Source: Alphaproteobacteria bacterium (GTDB lineage: Bacteria; Pseudomonadota; Alphaproteobacteria; Caulobacterales; Maricaulaceae). From it: a DNA stretch of 6,060 bases. Below the pieces are notes generated by a model. The model did not search any database, had not been told where the DNA came from, and saw only the letters and a program-made list of their open reading frames with translations. Below are positions 5,948-6,060 of the stretch, in pieces. The first letter of the stretch is position 1. Every line of letters begins with the position of its first letter. Both the position numbers and the translations under genes were made by a program. The stretch spans positions 1-6,060 of the forward strand of contig JAUIEH010000187.1 of the NCBI GenBank assembly GCA_030428405.1, written 5' to 3'.

Positions 5948-6060
5948 TCAGTGGAAATCGCGTGAGCGCGGCAGGATGCGGGCGTTGCGGGGATGGCCGC
6001 GCGCGCGATTGTCGGAGATGACGGCCCGCTTGACCTCATCGGCCCGAGACAGCGCATCGC
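5948..6060 (-). CDS. C-terminal end of an unrecognised protein (partial)
   Basis: A frame open at the right edge ends at TGA (5948-5950). The visible 36 residues run from DALSRADEVK to the terminus LPRSRDFH and are rich in Arg and Asp. About 80% of codons end in G or C (29 of 36), as in the real genes here, and the start of the fragment looks helical. I do not recognise the family. The plus-strand frame over the same bases reads as a low-quality Arg/Ser-rich shadow, so the minus strand is preferred. The gene lies upstream of and codirectional with the ZIP gene, separated by 136 bases that hold the inverted repeat and the Zur-like promoter, so it is probably a separate transcription unit. Confidence 0.55.
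   Translation of the reverse strand, partial: DALSRADEVKRAVISDNRARGHPRNARILPRSRDFH

Noticed and set aside
5850..6060. Plus-strand frame open from an ATG at 5850 to the window edge, starting MRPAPVLIAAG
   Set aside because: It has no Shine-Dalgarno sequence, abuts the Zur-like site directly, becomes Arg/Ser-rich after about 35 codons, and competes with a minus-strand frame with better codon bias. A real gene here is not fully excluded.

Overview
The window is GC-rich, tightly packed bacterial chromosome. It reads as an alphaproteobacterium: dnaN and recF are adjacent, the RecF signature and the histidyl-tRNA synthetase motif-2 loop are of alphaproteobacterial type, and nearly all codons end in G or C. 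A Hyphomonadaceae/Maricaulaceae-like or other marine lineage is possible, but that is only an inference. No tRNA, rRNA, CRISPR array, insertion sequence or prophage gene was seen.

Layout. Plus strand, left: the 3' part of dnaN (1-453) overlaps recF (450-1601) by four bases, GTGA. recF meets hisS tail to tail with six bases between the stop codons. Minus strand, read right to left: the last codons of an unrecognised gene (5948-6060), a 136-base intergenic region, a ZIP-family metal transporter (5047-5811), a 608-residue MIO-type ammonia-lyase resembling histidine ammonia-lyase (3153-4979), and hisS (1608-3077). The gaps inside the last three genes are 67 and 75 bases with no convincing terminator, so they may form one transcript.

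How the parts may work together. dnaN and recF are a standard replication and repair pair. The leftward group is less ordinary. A 13-base sequence with 12 matches to the classical proteobacterial Zur (zinc repressor) core overlaps the likely -10 element of the ZIP gene. If real, it puts a zinc importer, a histidine-degrading type of enzyme and perhaps HisRS under zinc control. Histidine is the main small-molecule zinc ligand in cells, and Acinetobacter baumannii is reported to use histidine breakdown to free zinc during starvation. A compact ZIP/lyase zinc-histidine unit is therefore the main hypothesis from this window. It is not proven by the sequence.

The lyase keeps every catalytic position known from Pseudomonas HutH but is about 100 residues longer, has unusual substitutions in two motifs, and has no other hut gene beside it in the window. 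Its true substrate is open.
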